The position numbers were made by a program, and so were the translations under genes. Shown here in pieces: positions 16,459 to 26,205 of a DNA stretch of 58,410 nucleotides (its first letter is position 1; each line of letters starts with the position of its first letter). The DNA is from an uncultured Verrucomicrobiota bacterium (GTDB lineage Bacteria > Verrucomicrobiota > Kiritimatiellia > SS1-B-03-39 > UBA6053). The notes below the pieces were generated by a model, which saw nothing but the letters and a program-made list of their open reading frames with translations, had not been told where the DNA came from and did no database searches. The DNA lies in the NCBI GenBank assembly GCA_937127435.1, contig CAKZLZ010000237.1:1-58410 (forward strand). Direction: 5' to 3'.

Positions 16459-17417
16459 ATCTTTTTCTTGCGGACGAGTTTTTCTCCCCCGGGTTCAACC
16501 ACCCGGGTGATGTAGGCATCCGGCCGGTCGGAATCCCAGGTGAAGGTACATTTGAACGCATGGGGATCCCCCATCTTGTACAACCAGGCAAAACGGCCAC
16601 CCCGGGTTTCGGAGTTAAAGACCAGCCATTCGTCCAGATTGGTCCACGCTTCATTATCCACCGTATAGATTTCGGGGTAAGTACGCACCTCATGAATCAC
16701 TTCATTCGTGGAAAATGTTTTCACCTCAATACATTCATGCCGGTTTTGATTGTCGGTGAAATACGTGCCCTGCGGAGAAATCGCCGCCGAACATCCCACA
16801 TCCACCTTCAGCCATTCCGAGTTCAGGATGTGCTCGGACTGTTGCTTCCAAAGCATATGGTGCCTCCCCTCAAAAGTGGAAATGACCACATCATCATGTA
16901 AATCCACATCCACCGCGGCCGGCCGCTGGGGGGTCCCTTCGATTTGGGAGACTTGTAAATTCACCGTGTTTATTTTCCAAACCCCGGAAGAGCAGACAAA
17001 CAACAGATCGTGCCGTTTGGGATGAATACTGATGGCGGGAATACGTTCAAACCACTCTAAAAGCTCCTCTACCCGTCCTCCCTCCGCCGATATTCTGCAG
17101 ATCGATTGATCCCCCCGAATAAAATATACGACTTTTCCATCCGGACCAATCCGCGGGTAGCGTCCTTCCCGGACCAGACAACGGGGTTTCCCCACCCCCA
17201 ACTTTTGAATCCAAATCCCGCGGTGCTCTTTGCCTAAACGTTCGAACACCACGAAGCCCTCCACCCGTCCGCGCACCACCGACATCCCGGCTTCCCGCCA
17301 AATTCTCACCGGATCCGCCTGCACTTTCCCTTCATTTTCAAGTGTAAGCACCCCCAAAGCTACTCCCAGAAGCAGCAGAGGCACCAAAAAACAAACTCGT
17401 TTGTTAAAACCGCTCAT
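16455..17417 (-). CDS. Secreted TolB/WD40-like beta-propeller protein
   Basis: 320 residues with an N-terminal signal or anchor (FNKRVCFLVPLLLLGVALGVL). The body has repeated blade-like units such as GKPRCLVREGRYPRIGPDGK, then VVYFIRGDQSICRISAEGG, IPAISIHPKRHDLLFV and CSAAISPQGTYFTDN, as in TolB-type propellers. No catalytic motif is visible. It may bind a ligand or polysaccharide in the periplasm. ATG at 17417 is preferred over a TTG two codons earlier. Its 3' end overlaps that of the GH1 gene by 4 bp on the other strand. The exact family is not recognised. Confidence 0.65.
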   Translation of the reverse strand: MSGFNKRVCFLVPLLLLGVALGVLTLENEGKVQADPVRIWREAGMSVVRGRVEGFVVFERLGKEHRGIWIQKLGVGKPRCLVREGRYPRIGPDGKVVYFIRGDQSICRISAEGGRVEELLEWFERIPAISIHPKRHDLLFVCSSGVWKINTVNLQVSQIEGTPQRPAAVDVDLHDDVVISTFEGRHHMLWKQQSEHILNSEWLKVDVGCSAAISPQGTYFTDNQNRHECIEVKTFSTNEVIHEVRTYPEIYTVDNEAWTNLDEWLVFNSETRGGRFAWLYKMGDPHAFKCTFTWDSDRPDAYITRVVEPGGEKLVRKKKI

Positions 17418-17624
17418 GCTCAATAATCTTTATCAACACCAACCAAATCCTGACAAGAACAATATGAAATATCACTAACAAATCCCTCTTCCTATTCGAC
17501 CTCCCATTCCTTCGGAACAATTATGTAAACGATAAGAAAAACCCCTACGATTTTTGCGTGTTGACTTTGACAAGCCGGAGAAAAAAGCATTTGCAGAACC
17601 CTGTTATTCTTGCCCCGGCTCCCT

Positions 17625-18806
17625 ATGTCAAAAAACATCCTCGTCATCAATTGCGGTAGTTCTTCTATCAAATTTTCCCTCGCCGACCCCCTCAGCGGAA
17701 AACACCTCCTTTCCGGCCTGGCGGAAAAACTCGGCTCGGCGGATGCCGCCCTCGAATGGAAAGGCGCCGACAGCGGATCCAAAACCCTTGGACAGGCGGG
17801 TCACCGGGAAGCGTTATTGGGCATCGTGGCATTGCTGCAAAAATTAAACCTAAGCTGTGAAGGCATTGGCCACCGGGTAGTCCACGGAGGAGAGAAATTC
17901 AGTAAATCCTGCGAGGTAACGGATGAATCTCTGGCGGCACTCGAAGCCAACTCCCACCTGGCTCCACTCCACAACCCCGTTAATATTCAAGGCATCGAGG
18001 CCGCCCGCGAAGCTTTTCCCGGCCTTCCCCAGGTCATGGTTTTCGACACCGCCTTCCATCAAACCATGCCCCGTCAGGCCTACCTGTACGCCCTGCCCTA
18101 CGAACTGTACCAGCAAGAAGGCATTCGTCGTTACGGTTTCCACGGGACCAGTCACCGCTATGTCTGCACCGAAGCCGCCAAACGCTTAAATCGGCCCATC
18201 GAAGAGCTGGCTCTGATCAGCGCCCATCTCGGAAATGGTTGCAGTGCCACCGCCGTGCTCGGTGGAAAATCAGTTGATACCACTATGGGGCTCACTCCCT
18301 TGGAAGGTCTGGTCATGGGGACCCGCTCCGGAGATATCGACCCCTCCCTGCATGAATTTCTCTGCAATACCCTCAACCTCTCGCTCAGCGAAGTCTCCAA
18401 CCTGCTGAATAAAGAAAGTGGCCTGCTCGGCCTCTCCGGACACAGCAATGACATGCGCGCTCTGCTGGAAGCGGAAGCCGCCGGGAATGAGCGGGCCGCC
18501 ATCGCCATTCAGGTCTTCGTCTATCGGCTGGCAAAATCCATTGCCGCCCTGACCGTGGCGCTGGGCCGTCTCGACGCCCTGATTTTCACCGGAGGTATCG
18601 GCGAAAATTCCGCCCCCGTTCGTCAACGTACCCTGGAGCTCCTGCCTTTCCTTCACTTACAACCCGATACCGAAGCCAACCTCCAACACGGCCGTGACAA
18701 CCAGGGCATCATCACCCTTGGCACCCAACCCTGCGCCATGGTCATTCCCACCGACGAAGAAATCGTCATTGCCCGGGACACCCACAAACTGGTATCGGGA
18801 ATTTGA
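17625..18806 (+). CDS. ackA: Acetate kinase
   Basis: 393 residues. Acetyl phosphate + ADP to acetate + ATP, the substrate-level phosphorylation step of acetate formation. ASKHA signatures: ILVINCGSSSIKFSL at the N-terminus, GIGHRVVHGGE (catalytic Arg region), VFDTAFHQTMP, YGFHGTSHRYV, SAHLGNGCS, MGTRSGDIDP and FTGGIGENS. ATG at 17625 follows the family start. Followed 71 bp later by pta, the usual partner. A TTGACx-rich stretch about 17565-17585 upstream may hold the promoter but no clean pair of boxes was found. Confidence 0.95.
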   Translation: MSKNILVINCGSSSIKFSLADPLSGKHLLSGLAEKLGSADAALEWKGADSGSKTLGQAGHREALLGIVALLQKLNLSCEGIGHRVVHGGEKFSKSCEVTDESLAALEANSHLAPLHNPVNIQGIEAAREAFPGLPQVMVFDTAFHQTMPRQAYLYALPYELYQQEGIRRYGFHGTSHRYVCTEAAKRLNRPIEELALISAHLGNGCSATAVLGGKSVDTTMGLTPLEGLVMGTRSGDIDPSLHEFLCNTLNLSLSEVSNLLNKESGLLGLSGHSNDMRALLEAEAAGNERAAIAIQVFVYRLAKSIAALTVALGRLDALIFTGGIGENSAPVRQRTLELLPFLHLQPDTEANLQHGRDNQGIITLGTQPCAMVIPTDEEIVIARDTHKLVSGI

Positions 18807-18877
18807 ACTTTCAGACTTTAAAACCATCACAAGTTCTTCAAACTCCGCTTTCAAACCTCTGACTTCCAACCGCTCAA

Positions 18878-21031
18878 ATGTCTGCTGCAAAAAAACAAAC
18901 CCAATGTATTTATCTGATTCCAACCGGTGCCCGGGTCGGTCTGACTTCGGTAAGTATGGGCCTGGTCCGCGCACTGGACCGAAACGGAATCAAAGCGGCC
19001 TTCTTCAAACCGGTCGCCCAGCTTTTCCGGGGGGACACCGGACCGGAACGCAGTACCTTTGTCATCAGAAACACCACCGACCTCACCCCGCCTGACCCGA
19101 TTCCTTACGCCGAAGCAGAACGCGAAATATCCGCCAACGGGGTTGATTCTTTGCTCGAACGGGTCCTGGAAAGATACCAGCCCGTGGCCGATGAAGCCGA
19201 CATCGTGGTGGTCGAAGGTCTCATCCACATGGATGAATTCGAACACGCGATCATGCTGAATAAAACCATCGCCCGCACCCTGGATGCCTCTCTGGTCTTC
19301 GTCGGCGCCCCGATTAAAAAAGAGCTGAGCTGGCTGGATGCGGAAATCCGGAATGCCGTAAGAGAATTCGGAGAGCTCAATTCCGAACGGGTCATGGGGG
19401 CCATCGTCAATTTCGTCAACGCCCCCCGGGATGCCAACGGACGCTTGCGTCCGGACCTGGAACTGGCTTCCCCGGAACAGGAAATCACCCGTGACACACT
19501 CAAGTTGGAGTGCAGCATTTTTCAGGAACGGAAATTCCGTCTGCTGGGTACCGTGCCCTGGGTCAAGGAAATGGCCCAGTCCCGTACCATCGATGTGGCC
19601 CGTCACCTCCACGCCGAAATTTTAAACGAAGGCGAAATCCACACCCGCCGGATTCACAAAGTCTTTCTTTGCGCCCGCAATGTTGAACATATCACCCATG
19701 TTTTCCGGGCCAACGCCCTGTTACTCATTCCGATCGACCGCATGGATCTCTTTCTGGCAGCCTGCATGGCCGCCGGCAATGGAATCCCCTTGGCGGGTGT
19801 GCTGCTCACCTCCGCCGGAAAACCCAGCGAAGAGATCATGAAACTCTGTCAGGATGCCCTGGAAAAGGGCCTGCCGGTAATGTCCGTACCCACCGACAGT
19901 TATTCCACCGCGACGCAAATTCCGCACATGAATACCGAGGTCCCGATCGACGACCGGGAACGCATCGATACCGCCATGAATTTTGTCGCATCTCAATTTT
20001 CCAGGGCCTGGTTAAAATCCTTGGTGGGATACCACCGGGAAATCCGCCTCTCCCCCGCAGCCTTCCGCTACCGCCTGGTTCAACTGGCGCGCAAAAAACC
20101 CAAACGGATCGTGTTACCGGAAGGAATTGAACCGCGCACCCTGCAGGCGGCCAATATTTGCCAGCAACGGCAAATTGCAAATTGCGTCCTGCTGGCAGAC
20201 CCGGATGATATTCGGGAAATGGCGGAAAAAACCGGACTGGATTTAGATCCCGGACTCGAAATTTTAAATCCGGAAGATCTGCGAGCCTCCTATGTCGACA
20301 GCCTGCAAGAACTCCGCAAACACAAGGGCATGGATCGCGCCATGGCGTCCTCCCTGCTTGAAGACAATGTCATGCTGGGAACCGTCATGCTCAAAATGGG
20401 GGATGTGGACGGACTGGTATCCGGCGCAGTGCATACCACCGCTCAAACCGTGCGGCCGGCCCTGCAACTGATCAAAACCAAACCCGGCACCCGCTTTGTT
20501 TCTTCGCTGTTCTTTATGTTACTCCCGGAACAGGTGTACATTTATGCCGACTGCGCGATTAATGAAAATCCCGATGCGGAAACCCTGGCCGAAATCGCCT
20601 TGCAAAGTGCTGACAGCGCGACGGCCTTCGGCATTTCCCCCCGCGTCGCCATGATCAGTTACAGCACCGGCGCCAGTGGCAGTGGCGACGATGTGGAGAA
20701 AGTCCGCAAAGCCACTGAAATTGCCCGGGAAAAACGTCCGGATCTTTCCATCGACGGCCCCCTGCAATACGACGCGGCCTCCACCGCTTCCGTCGCCAAA
20801 ACCAAAGCGCCTGATTCTGAGGTGGCAGGGAAAGCCAACGTGTTTATTTTCCCCGATCTCAACACCGGGAACACCACCTACAAAGCGGTACAGCGCAGTG
20901 CCAATGTCATCAGTATCGGCCCCATGCTTCAAGGTCTCAACAAACCCGTGAACGACCTTTCCCGTGGCGCCCTCGTCGATGACATCGTCTACACCATCGC
21001 CCTCACCGCCATTCAGGCGGGACAGGAATAA
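18878..21031 (+). CDS. pta: Phosphate acetyltransferase, long form
   Basis: 717 residues: an N-terminal P-loop/dethiobiotin-synthetase-like domain (residues 1 to about 230, IYLIPTGARVGLTSVSMGL), a central DRTGG-type region, and the C-terminal catalytic PTA_PTB domain from about 390 (PKRIVLPEGIEPRTLQAA, VDGLVSGAVHTTAQTVRPALQ, FPDLNTGNTTYKAVQR). It interconverts acetyl-CoA and acetyl phosphate. The N-terminal loop is GARVGLTS, not the textbook GxxxGKT/S, so nucleotide binding is uncertain. Long-form Pta proteins use the N-terminus for oligomerisation and allosteric control. Operon with ackA. Confidence 0.95.
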   Translation: MSAAKKQTQCIYLIPTGARVGLTSVSMGLVRALDRNGIKAAFFKPVAQLFRGDTGPERSTFVIRNTTDLTPPDPIPYAEAEREISANGVDSLLERVLERYQPVADEADIVVVEGLIHMDEFEHAIMLNKTIARTLDASLVFVGAPIKKELSWLDAEIRNAVREFGELNSERVMGAIVNFVNAPRDANGRLRPDLELASPEQEITRDTLKLECSIFQERKFRLLGTVPWVKEMAQSRTIDVARHLHAEILNEGEIHTRRIHKVFLCARNVEHITHVFRANALLLIPIDRMDLFLAACMAAGNGIPLAGVLLTSAGKPSEEIMKLCQDALEKGLPVMSVPTDSYSTATQIPHMNTEVPIDDRERIDTAMNFVASQFSRAWLKSLVGYHREIRLSPAAFRYRLVQLARKKPKRIVLPEGIEPRTLQAANICQQRQIANCVLLADPDDIREMAEKTGLDLDPGLEILNPEDLRASYVDSLQELRKHKGMDRAMASSLLEDNVMLGTVMLKMGDVDGLVSGAVHTTAQTVRPALQLIKTKPGTRFVSSLFFMLLPEQVYIYADCAINENPDAETLAEIALQSADSATAFGISPRVAMISYSTGASGSGDDVEKVRKATEIAREKRPDLSIDGPLQYDAASTASVAKTKAPDSEVAGKANVFIFPDLNTGNTTYKAVQRSANVISIGPMLQGLNKPVNDLSRGALVDDIVYTIALTAIQAGQE

Positions 21032-21041
21032 CGTCTCCGAT

Positions 21042-23339
21042 TCAGCCGACCACAACCGTAACGGAAATCCGTTGTCCGCTTGAAAGGGGCAACAGGCCGT
21101 CCGGAAGTTCTTTGCCATCCGCTTCAACCCGGCAGGCCGTGCCCGGCCCTTGCCGCAGATAAGACACATCATAGACGGTTCCCCGGAAACTGCGGGTCAC
21201 CGCGCATTCCTTCCATGATGGGGGCAGACAGGGGTCCACCCGGAGGCCGGCCCATTCGGGTTTGAGTCCGTACACATGATTCAGCAAAGCGGTATGAAAC
21301 CAGCCCGCAGTTCCGGTTCCCCAGCTCTGCCCCGATTTCCCGTAGCGGGAACTGCCTTCGATGGCATAGTATCCGTTACAAAATACATAAGGCTCCCCGT
21401 CCCGCGGAAACTTGGGATGCTTCGCGAAGGGCAAAAGATTCAGCAGCAATTTTTCCACCGCCTCCGCCCGTTTGAGCATGCAGTCGGCAATAAGTTTAAA
21501 GGTGCAGGTATGAAGGTACACCCCTCCGTTTTCCTGAACCCCGGGTTTCTTGTGGCTCATATTTCCTACCGTGGGATCAAAACGGGAATAGGCCTTCTTC
21601 ACACTGAGAATACCAATATCACTCTCCAATTCCCGCTCCGACTCTTCAAGCACCGCGAGACGCCGCTCCGGTGATGCCGACCCGGAAAGAACCGCCCAGG
21701 TTTGGGTATTCAGATAGAGCGTTCCTTCGGTGTTTTTATGGGAACCGATCGGAGCACCCTCATCCGTGAACGCGCGCAAATAATAGCGGCCGTCCCAGCC
21801 ATGCTCATTCAGGTTCCGGATCATTTCCTCTCCGCGTTCCACTGCAAGATCCGCATCCGCACCTTTCCCGCTCACCTGGGCCAATTCTGCAAACTGTTGG
21901 TTCGCCAACACCCAGGCTTGCGAAAGCCATATACTCACCCCTTTCCCTTGTGGCCCGGTCAAATTCATGCAGTCGTTCCAATCTCCGGATCGAATCTTGC
22001 ATAAACCATATTGCGCCCGGTCTTCCCACAAGTAATCCACCGCCCGTTTCACGTGCTCATAAAGGGAGGCGGAAGAACCGTCATTAAAGGGGATTTCAAC
22101 ATCCAGGAGTGAAAGATCTCCGGTTTCCATGATCAGGTTATGCACGGTGTAGGCAATCCACACATGGTTGTCTGAAAAGTCTTTGTCCTGAATTTTCCCG
22201 TCAAGCCAGGTCCGGGGTGCATGACCGTCCGCATGCTGAAAGGCAAGCGTCCGTTTCAAATGGATGAAAGCATCCCCGGGATTCCAGAAAACCATCGCCC
22301 CGATATCCTGAATCAGATCGCGATACCCGTTGTGACGAACCCGTGCCCAGCGGGCTCCCAGACTGATTTGGCGGGGCAACCAGCAAGTGGCAAAATCATC
22401 CAGTTCCGGAATCGGGGTTTTAAACACCGGCCCTTTCAATAATTTCCGAATGGAATCCGACATTTTTCCGTGTGCCTGCTCTACAGACAGATCATCCGCA
22501 TATTGGGATTTCACTTCCGCGATTTCATCCTGAGACAATGCCGTTCCGGTCACGATTTGCAGTGTAACAGACTGACCCGCAGGGACCAAAACGGGAATGG
22601 AAAGTGCCAACAATGGTTTTTCCATTTCCGCATCACTGTGGGTCAACTTTCCTTGAAAGACCGCATCCGGCCGTTGCCAGGTCCCGGTGCCGAACAGCGG
22701 ACTCTGCGCAGTGTCGTATCCATCAACGGGTAAATTACTCAACAGATAATTGTACGCAAAGGGATCCGCTCCTTCGAAGTCCACACGCCGTTGCACCACT
22801 GCCGTTTCCAGTTCTTTAAGAAAATAGCCGGAAGACATAAAGTAGGCCTGCGGCTTCTCGGGTCCATCCATTAAAGTGTCCACCATGGGCATAACGCTTA
22901 AGGAACGATCGCTCTCTCCCGGGTTCTTAAGGGTAAGCGTCCAAACCTCCTGCCTCCCCGCTTCCGGCACAAAAATCCGCAGGGAGCTTTCAATGCCGTT
23001 CCGTGTACTTTCAATGAGACTGTCCCCCATGCGATGACGGCAACGGAATCCAGTATTCGCATCCGGATCAGGAAGACCGTTTGCACTCCAGCAGCTTTCG
23101 TTAGCCGGGTCGTAGATAAAACACATCCGTACGGAAACCAGCGGAATTCGGCGGCCCATCGGATCTTGTGAGAAGGATTCTCCCTGCGCCAACTGTGAGC
23201 AAAGCGCCACGTATTCCCGGTTCCAAAGATAATTATTCCAGGGGCGCGGCGGCCGGGGCGTCGTGATATCAAACACCTTTCCGTTCTCAGAAAAATGGCC
23301 GAACGTTGAGGCGGGGTCGTGGCTTATAGATGGACGCAT
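21042..23339 (-). CDS. GH94 glycoside phosphorylase (cellobiose/chitobiose phosphorylase type)
   Basis: 765 residues. Matches the former GT36 family: N-terminal FGHFSENGKVFDITTPRPPRPWNNYLWNREY-type beta-sandwich start, an (alpha/alpha)6 barrel with YRDLIQDIGA and the catalytic Asp in SGDWNDCMN, and GTGTAGWFHTALLNHVYGL near the end. Such enzymes split beta-glucosyl disaccharides with phosphate to give sugar-1-phosphate, saving one ATP compared with hydrolysis. The acceptor (cellobiose, cellobionic acid, laminaribiose or other) cannot be told by eye. No signal peptide, so cytoplasmic. Start at 23339 rests on AAAGGAA upstream. It is convergent with pta and divergent from the nuclease gene. Confidence 0.88.
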   Translation of the reverse strand: MRPSISHDPASTFGHFSENGKVFDITTPRPPRPWNNYLWNREYVALCSQLAQGESFSQDPMGRRIPLVSVRMCFIYDPANESCWSANGLPDPDANTGFRCRHRMGDSLIESTRNGIESSLRIFVPEAGRQEVWTLTLKNPGESDRSLSVMPMVDTLMDGPEKPQAYFMSSGYFLKELETAVVQRRVDFEGADPFAYNYLLSNLPVDGYDTAQSPLFGTGTWQRPDAVFQGKLTHSDAEMEKPLLALSIPVLVPAGQSVTLQIVTGTALSQDEIAEVKSQYADDLSVEQAHGKMSDSIRKLLKGPVFKTPIPELDDFATCWLPRQISLGARWARVRHNGYRDLIQDIGAMVFWNPGDAFIHLKRTLAFQHADGHAPRTWLDGKIQDKDFSDNHVWIAYTVHNLIMETGDLSLLDVEIPFNDGSSASLYEHVKRAVDYLWEDRAQYGLCKIRSGDWNDCMNLTGPQGKGVSIWLSQAWVLANQQFAELAQVSGKGADADLAVERGEEMIRNLNEHGWDGRYYLRAFTDEGAPIGSHKNTEGTLYLNTQTWAVLSGSASPERRLAVLEESERELESDIGILSVKKAYSRFDPTVGNMSHKKPGVQENGGVYLHTCTFKLIADCMLKRAEAVEKLLLNLLPFAKHPKFPRDGEPYVFCNGYYAIEGSSRYGKSGQSWGTGTAGWFHTALLNHVYGLKPEWAGLRVDPCLPPSWKECAVTRSFRGTVYDVSYLRQGPGTACRVEADGKELPDGLLPLSSGQRISVTVVVG

Positions 23340-23498
23340 TGAGGATTCCTTTATAATAATGAATACGTTGCCATTACGGAGCTCCCGCTCTATCGTCAAT
23401 CGTTCATCTCCCTCATTTCGTAGGAATTGAAGCCTGCCGCAGGAGCTTGCCAGCGCTCCACTCTTGCCAAAAGTAGACGGAACCTCTACTCTCCCTCC

Positions 23499-26204
23499 AT
23501 GCCCAAACGCGTATTTTTAGACTGGTCCGATCCTCTTCTGCCTTTGTTGGCGGACAAGCTGTTGCCTGCGGAGGGTTCAGGGCCTTTAGATTTAGCTGCC
23601 TTCCTGATTTTGGCTCCCACCCAGCAGGCGGGACGCCGGTTACGTGAATATCTGGCCACCACTTGGCGGGAGCGCGGGGGAACCGCGCTGCTGTCCATGT
23701 CCGTGCATCCCCCCTCTTTCTTGTTACAGCCTGAAGACAGCTCCAAAATTGCCCACGCCTTTGATTGGATGCCGGCCTGGCAGGAAACCCTCACCGGGAT
23801 CGAACCCGAAACCCTTCCCGCCCTGCTCCCCCAACAAAAAGAACCTTTTTCGCCTTCAGTGGCTTTGGAATTCGGTCAGCGGCTCCAACGACTCCGGGAA
23901 GAACTCCTGGATGCCGGATTGGATTTGTCCGGAGTCGCCTCCTCACCCCTGCTGAGTTCGGAACAGGAACGCTGGCAGGATCTGGCCCGGTTAGAAGACG
24001 CCTATCGACAGCAGTTGGCGCAACACAATTTACTGGATCCCACCGATGCCAAACGCCGGCAAATTCAAAATTATGCCCCTCCTGACGGAATAAATAAAAT
24101 TATTCTCGCCGGCGTGCCCGATCCTTCCCCGGTCATTCTCAACCGCCTCAAAGAACTGGATCAAACCCTGGACATCGAAGTGTGGGTGCACGCCCCCGCC
24201 TCGGAAGCCAAACATTTTAACGACTGGGGAATGCCTGAAGCCAGCTGGCAAAGCCGTTCTCTCGGTCGGGAAGAGGAAACGGAAGGCTGGATTGAATGCC
24301 TGGCCGATCCGGCCAGCCTCTGTCAGCGCTTAATTGAATGGATGCAGGACATGCCCCCCCGGCCGGATCTGGCATTCGGACTTGTGGATGACAATCTGCT
24401 GTTACCCATTCAGCACAGCCTGCAGTCCTGCGGACACGAGCTCTACCATCCCAAACCGGCCAAACTCGCGGAGAGCTCCGACCTGCGGCTTTTAAATGCT
24501 TTGCAGGAACACCGACAACACGAAGACCCGGTCAGCCTCCGGGCCCTGTGGCGTCAACCCGACCTTCTCCGCGCCCTGCAACCGGACAACCCCGGAGGCT
24601 TGCTCAAGGACTGGGAAAACTATGCCAACCAAGCCCTTCCCGAAAATGCAGCCACCGTTTCTGAAACCCTCCGGGACGAACCTTTAAAATCCGCTTGGGA
24701 GAAAATGAAAGCCTGGATCGGGGTGCAGGACGCCGTCGGCCTACTCCGTCTTTTGGAAGAAATTCATGCCAATCGCAAACTGGATCCGGGAATTCCGGAA
24801 CAACGCTATCAACTGCGGCAACTCCATAAACTCGCGGAGGTCCTGCAGGAAGGGGCCCGACGTCAAAAAGAAGGCAACAATCCCTCCGCCGCGGTCCTGC
24901 TGCAAGTGCTGAAAAACGAAAGTGTGGATCCCCCCCGGGTGGAGGGAACCTTCACCGCCGAAGGATGGCTGGAGCTGGCCTATCACCCCGCTCCCTCGCT
25001 GCTGCTCACCGGCTTTCAGGAGGGCAAAGTACCGGCCGTCAATAAACCCGACCCCTTTCTTCCCAATCAACTGCGCGAAGAGCTGGGTCTGCGGAGCGAC
25101 CGCGACTGGCTGGCACGGGATGCCTTTCTTTTCCACAGCATGATCATGTGCCGCGCCCCGGGGCAGGTGCGCATCTGGGTACTCAAACGGGACCGGGAAG
25201 GCGGACCGCTCCTGCCCTCCCGTCTGCTCTTTGCCTGCGGAGACGAGACCCTGCTCCAGCGTTCAGAACTGCTGTTCAGAGAACCGCCTCCCCCCGCCCT
25301 GCAATCCCCGCCCGCGCCGGGACTGATTCTGGACCCCTCCCGTCTCACGACGCGAAAACCCGACCGCCTCTCCGTGTCTGCGATCAAAGATTATCTGGTC
25401 TGCCCCTCCCGATTTTACTTTAAGCATGTACTGGGTCTCCGCCTGAAAGATGATCTCGAAACCGAACCCCACGCCGGCGTGTTCGGCGAAAGTATTCACG
25501 CGGTGCTCAAAACCGTGGTCGATCAGGGGGCCTGCCCGCAACCCGAATGGAACCAACGCTGCGAAGAAGCTTTGGAGAATTATATTCGCACACGTTTTGG
25601 TTCCGCCGGCCGTATGTCCATGCAGGTCTTCCGCCATGCGGCCCTCTCCCGTTTAAAGGCCGCCGGCCCGGTGCAATTGGATCTTTGGGCAAAGGGATGG
25701 AAAACCATTGCCACCGAGAAAAAATTGACCCGGGAATGCGAAGGCATCACTATTTCCGGGATTATCGACCGGATCGATTTCCATCCGGAATTCGGATTCC
25801 GCATCATCGACTATAAAACCCATGACAAACCGGAACCTCCGGCCAAAACTCATTTAGGTACCGCCAGAGAAGGCCGGGAAATGATTCAATTGCAGCTCGG
25901 CAGATATCTCAAGCAATGGATCGACCTGCAACTCCCGCTCTACCGCTGGTTGTCCGCATCCGAACCCCGGGTCGATGCTTCCCGTCCCTTGGAAGTCCTC
26001 TATTTCAACCTTCCCAAAGCAGTGCAGGATACCGGTCTGGAAAGCTGGAAAGATGAAAAGGACCTGCAGGGTGAAGCGGAAACGTGCTTACGGACCGTCA
26101 TCAAACTGGTGAAGGATGAAGTTTGGCTCCCCAGCTCTGACATTAAAAGATTTGATAACTTTACCCCCCTGCTACACCATGGAAACGACTGGATCCCCCA
26201 ATAA
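23499..26204 (+). CDS. AddB-like protein with PD-(D/E)XK nuclease domain
   Basis: 901 residues. The N-terminal part resembles an inactivated UvrD-like helicase domain: LILAPTQQAGRRLREYL stands where AddB-type proteins have a Walker A, but without GKT/S. The C-terminal 280 residues carry the RecB-family nuclease: SVSAIKDYLVCPSRFYFKHVL, GESIHAVLK, GIIDRIDFHPEFGFRIIDYKTH (D...D-Y-K catalytic residues). The end lacks the Cys cluster of classical iron-sulfur AddB. No addA helicase follows; the next gene is a lipoprotein hydrolase starting 1 bp after the stop. Likely role: end processing in recombination or repair. The start at 23499 fits the first conserved strand; upstream codons look non-coding. 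Confidence 0.8.
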   Translation: MPKRVFLDWSDPLLPLLADKLLPAEGSGPLDLAAFLILAPTQQAGRRLREYLATTWRERGGTALLSMSVHPPSFLLQPEDSSKIAHAFDWMPAWQETLTGIEPETLPALLPQQKEPFSPSVALEFGQRLQRLREELLDAGLDLSGVASSPLLSSEQERWQDLARLEDAYRQQLAQHNLLDPTDAKRRQIQNYAPPDGINKIILAGVPDPSPVILNRLKELDQTLDIEVWVHAPASEAKHFNDWGMPEASWQSRSLGREEETEGWIECLADPASLCQRLIEWMQDMPPRPDLAFGLVDDNLLLPIQHSLQSCGHELYHPKPAKLAESSDLRLLNALQEHRQHEDPVSLRALWRQPDLLRALQPDNPGGLLKDWENYANQALPENAATVSETLRDEPLKSAWEKMKAWIGVQDAVGLLRLLEEIHANRKLDPGIPEQRYQLRQLHKLAEVLQEGARRQKEGNNPSAAVLLQVLKNESVDPPRVEGTFTAEGWLELAYHPAPSLLLTGFQEGKVPAVNKPDPFLPNQLREELGLRSDRDWLARDAFLFHSMIMCRAPGQVRIWVLKRDREGGPLLPSRLLFACGDETLLQRSELLFREPPPPALQSPPAPGLILDPSRLTTRKPDRLSVSAIKDYLVCPSRFYFKHVLGLRLKDDLETEPHAGVFGESIHAVLKTVVDQGACPQPEWNQRCEEALENYIRTRFGSAGRMSMQVFRHAALSRLKAAGPVQLDLWAKGWKTIATEKKLTRECEGITISGIIDRIDFHPEFGFRIIDYKTHDKPEPPAKTHLGTAREGREMIQLQLGRYLKQWIDLQLPLYRWLSASEPRVDASRPLEVLYFNLPKAVQDTGLESWKDEKDLQGEAETCLRTVIKLVKDEVWLPSSDIKRFDNFTPLLHHGNDWIPQ

Positions 26205-26205
26205 G

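Noticed and set aside
18851..19612. Minus-strand 253-codon frame opposite pta
   Set aside because: Overlaps fully a well-supported Pta coding sequence, no ribosome site, no recognisable domain.
23340..23498. Riboswitch or leader between the divergent GH94 and nuclease genes
   Set aside because: No conserved riboswitch core or terminator/antiterminator pair could be seen in the 159-bp gap.
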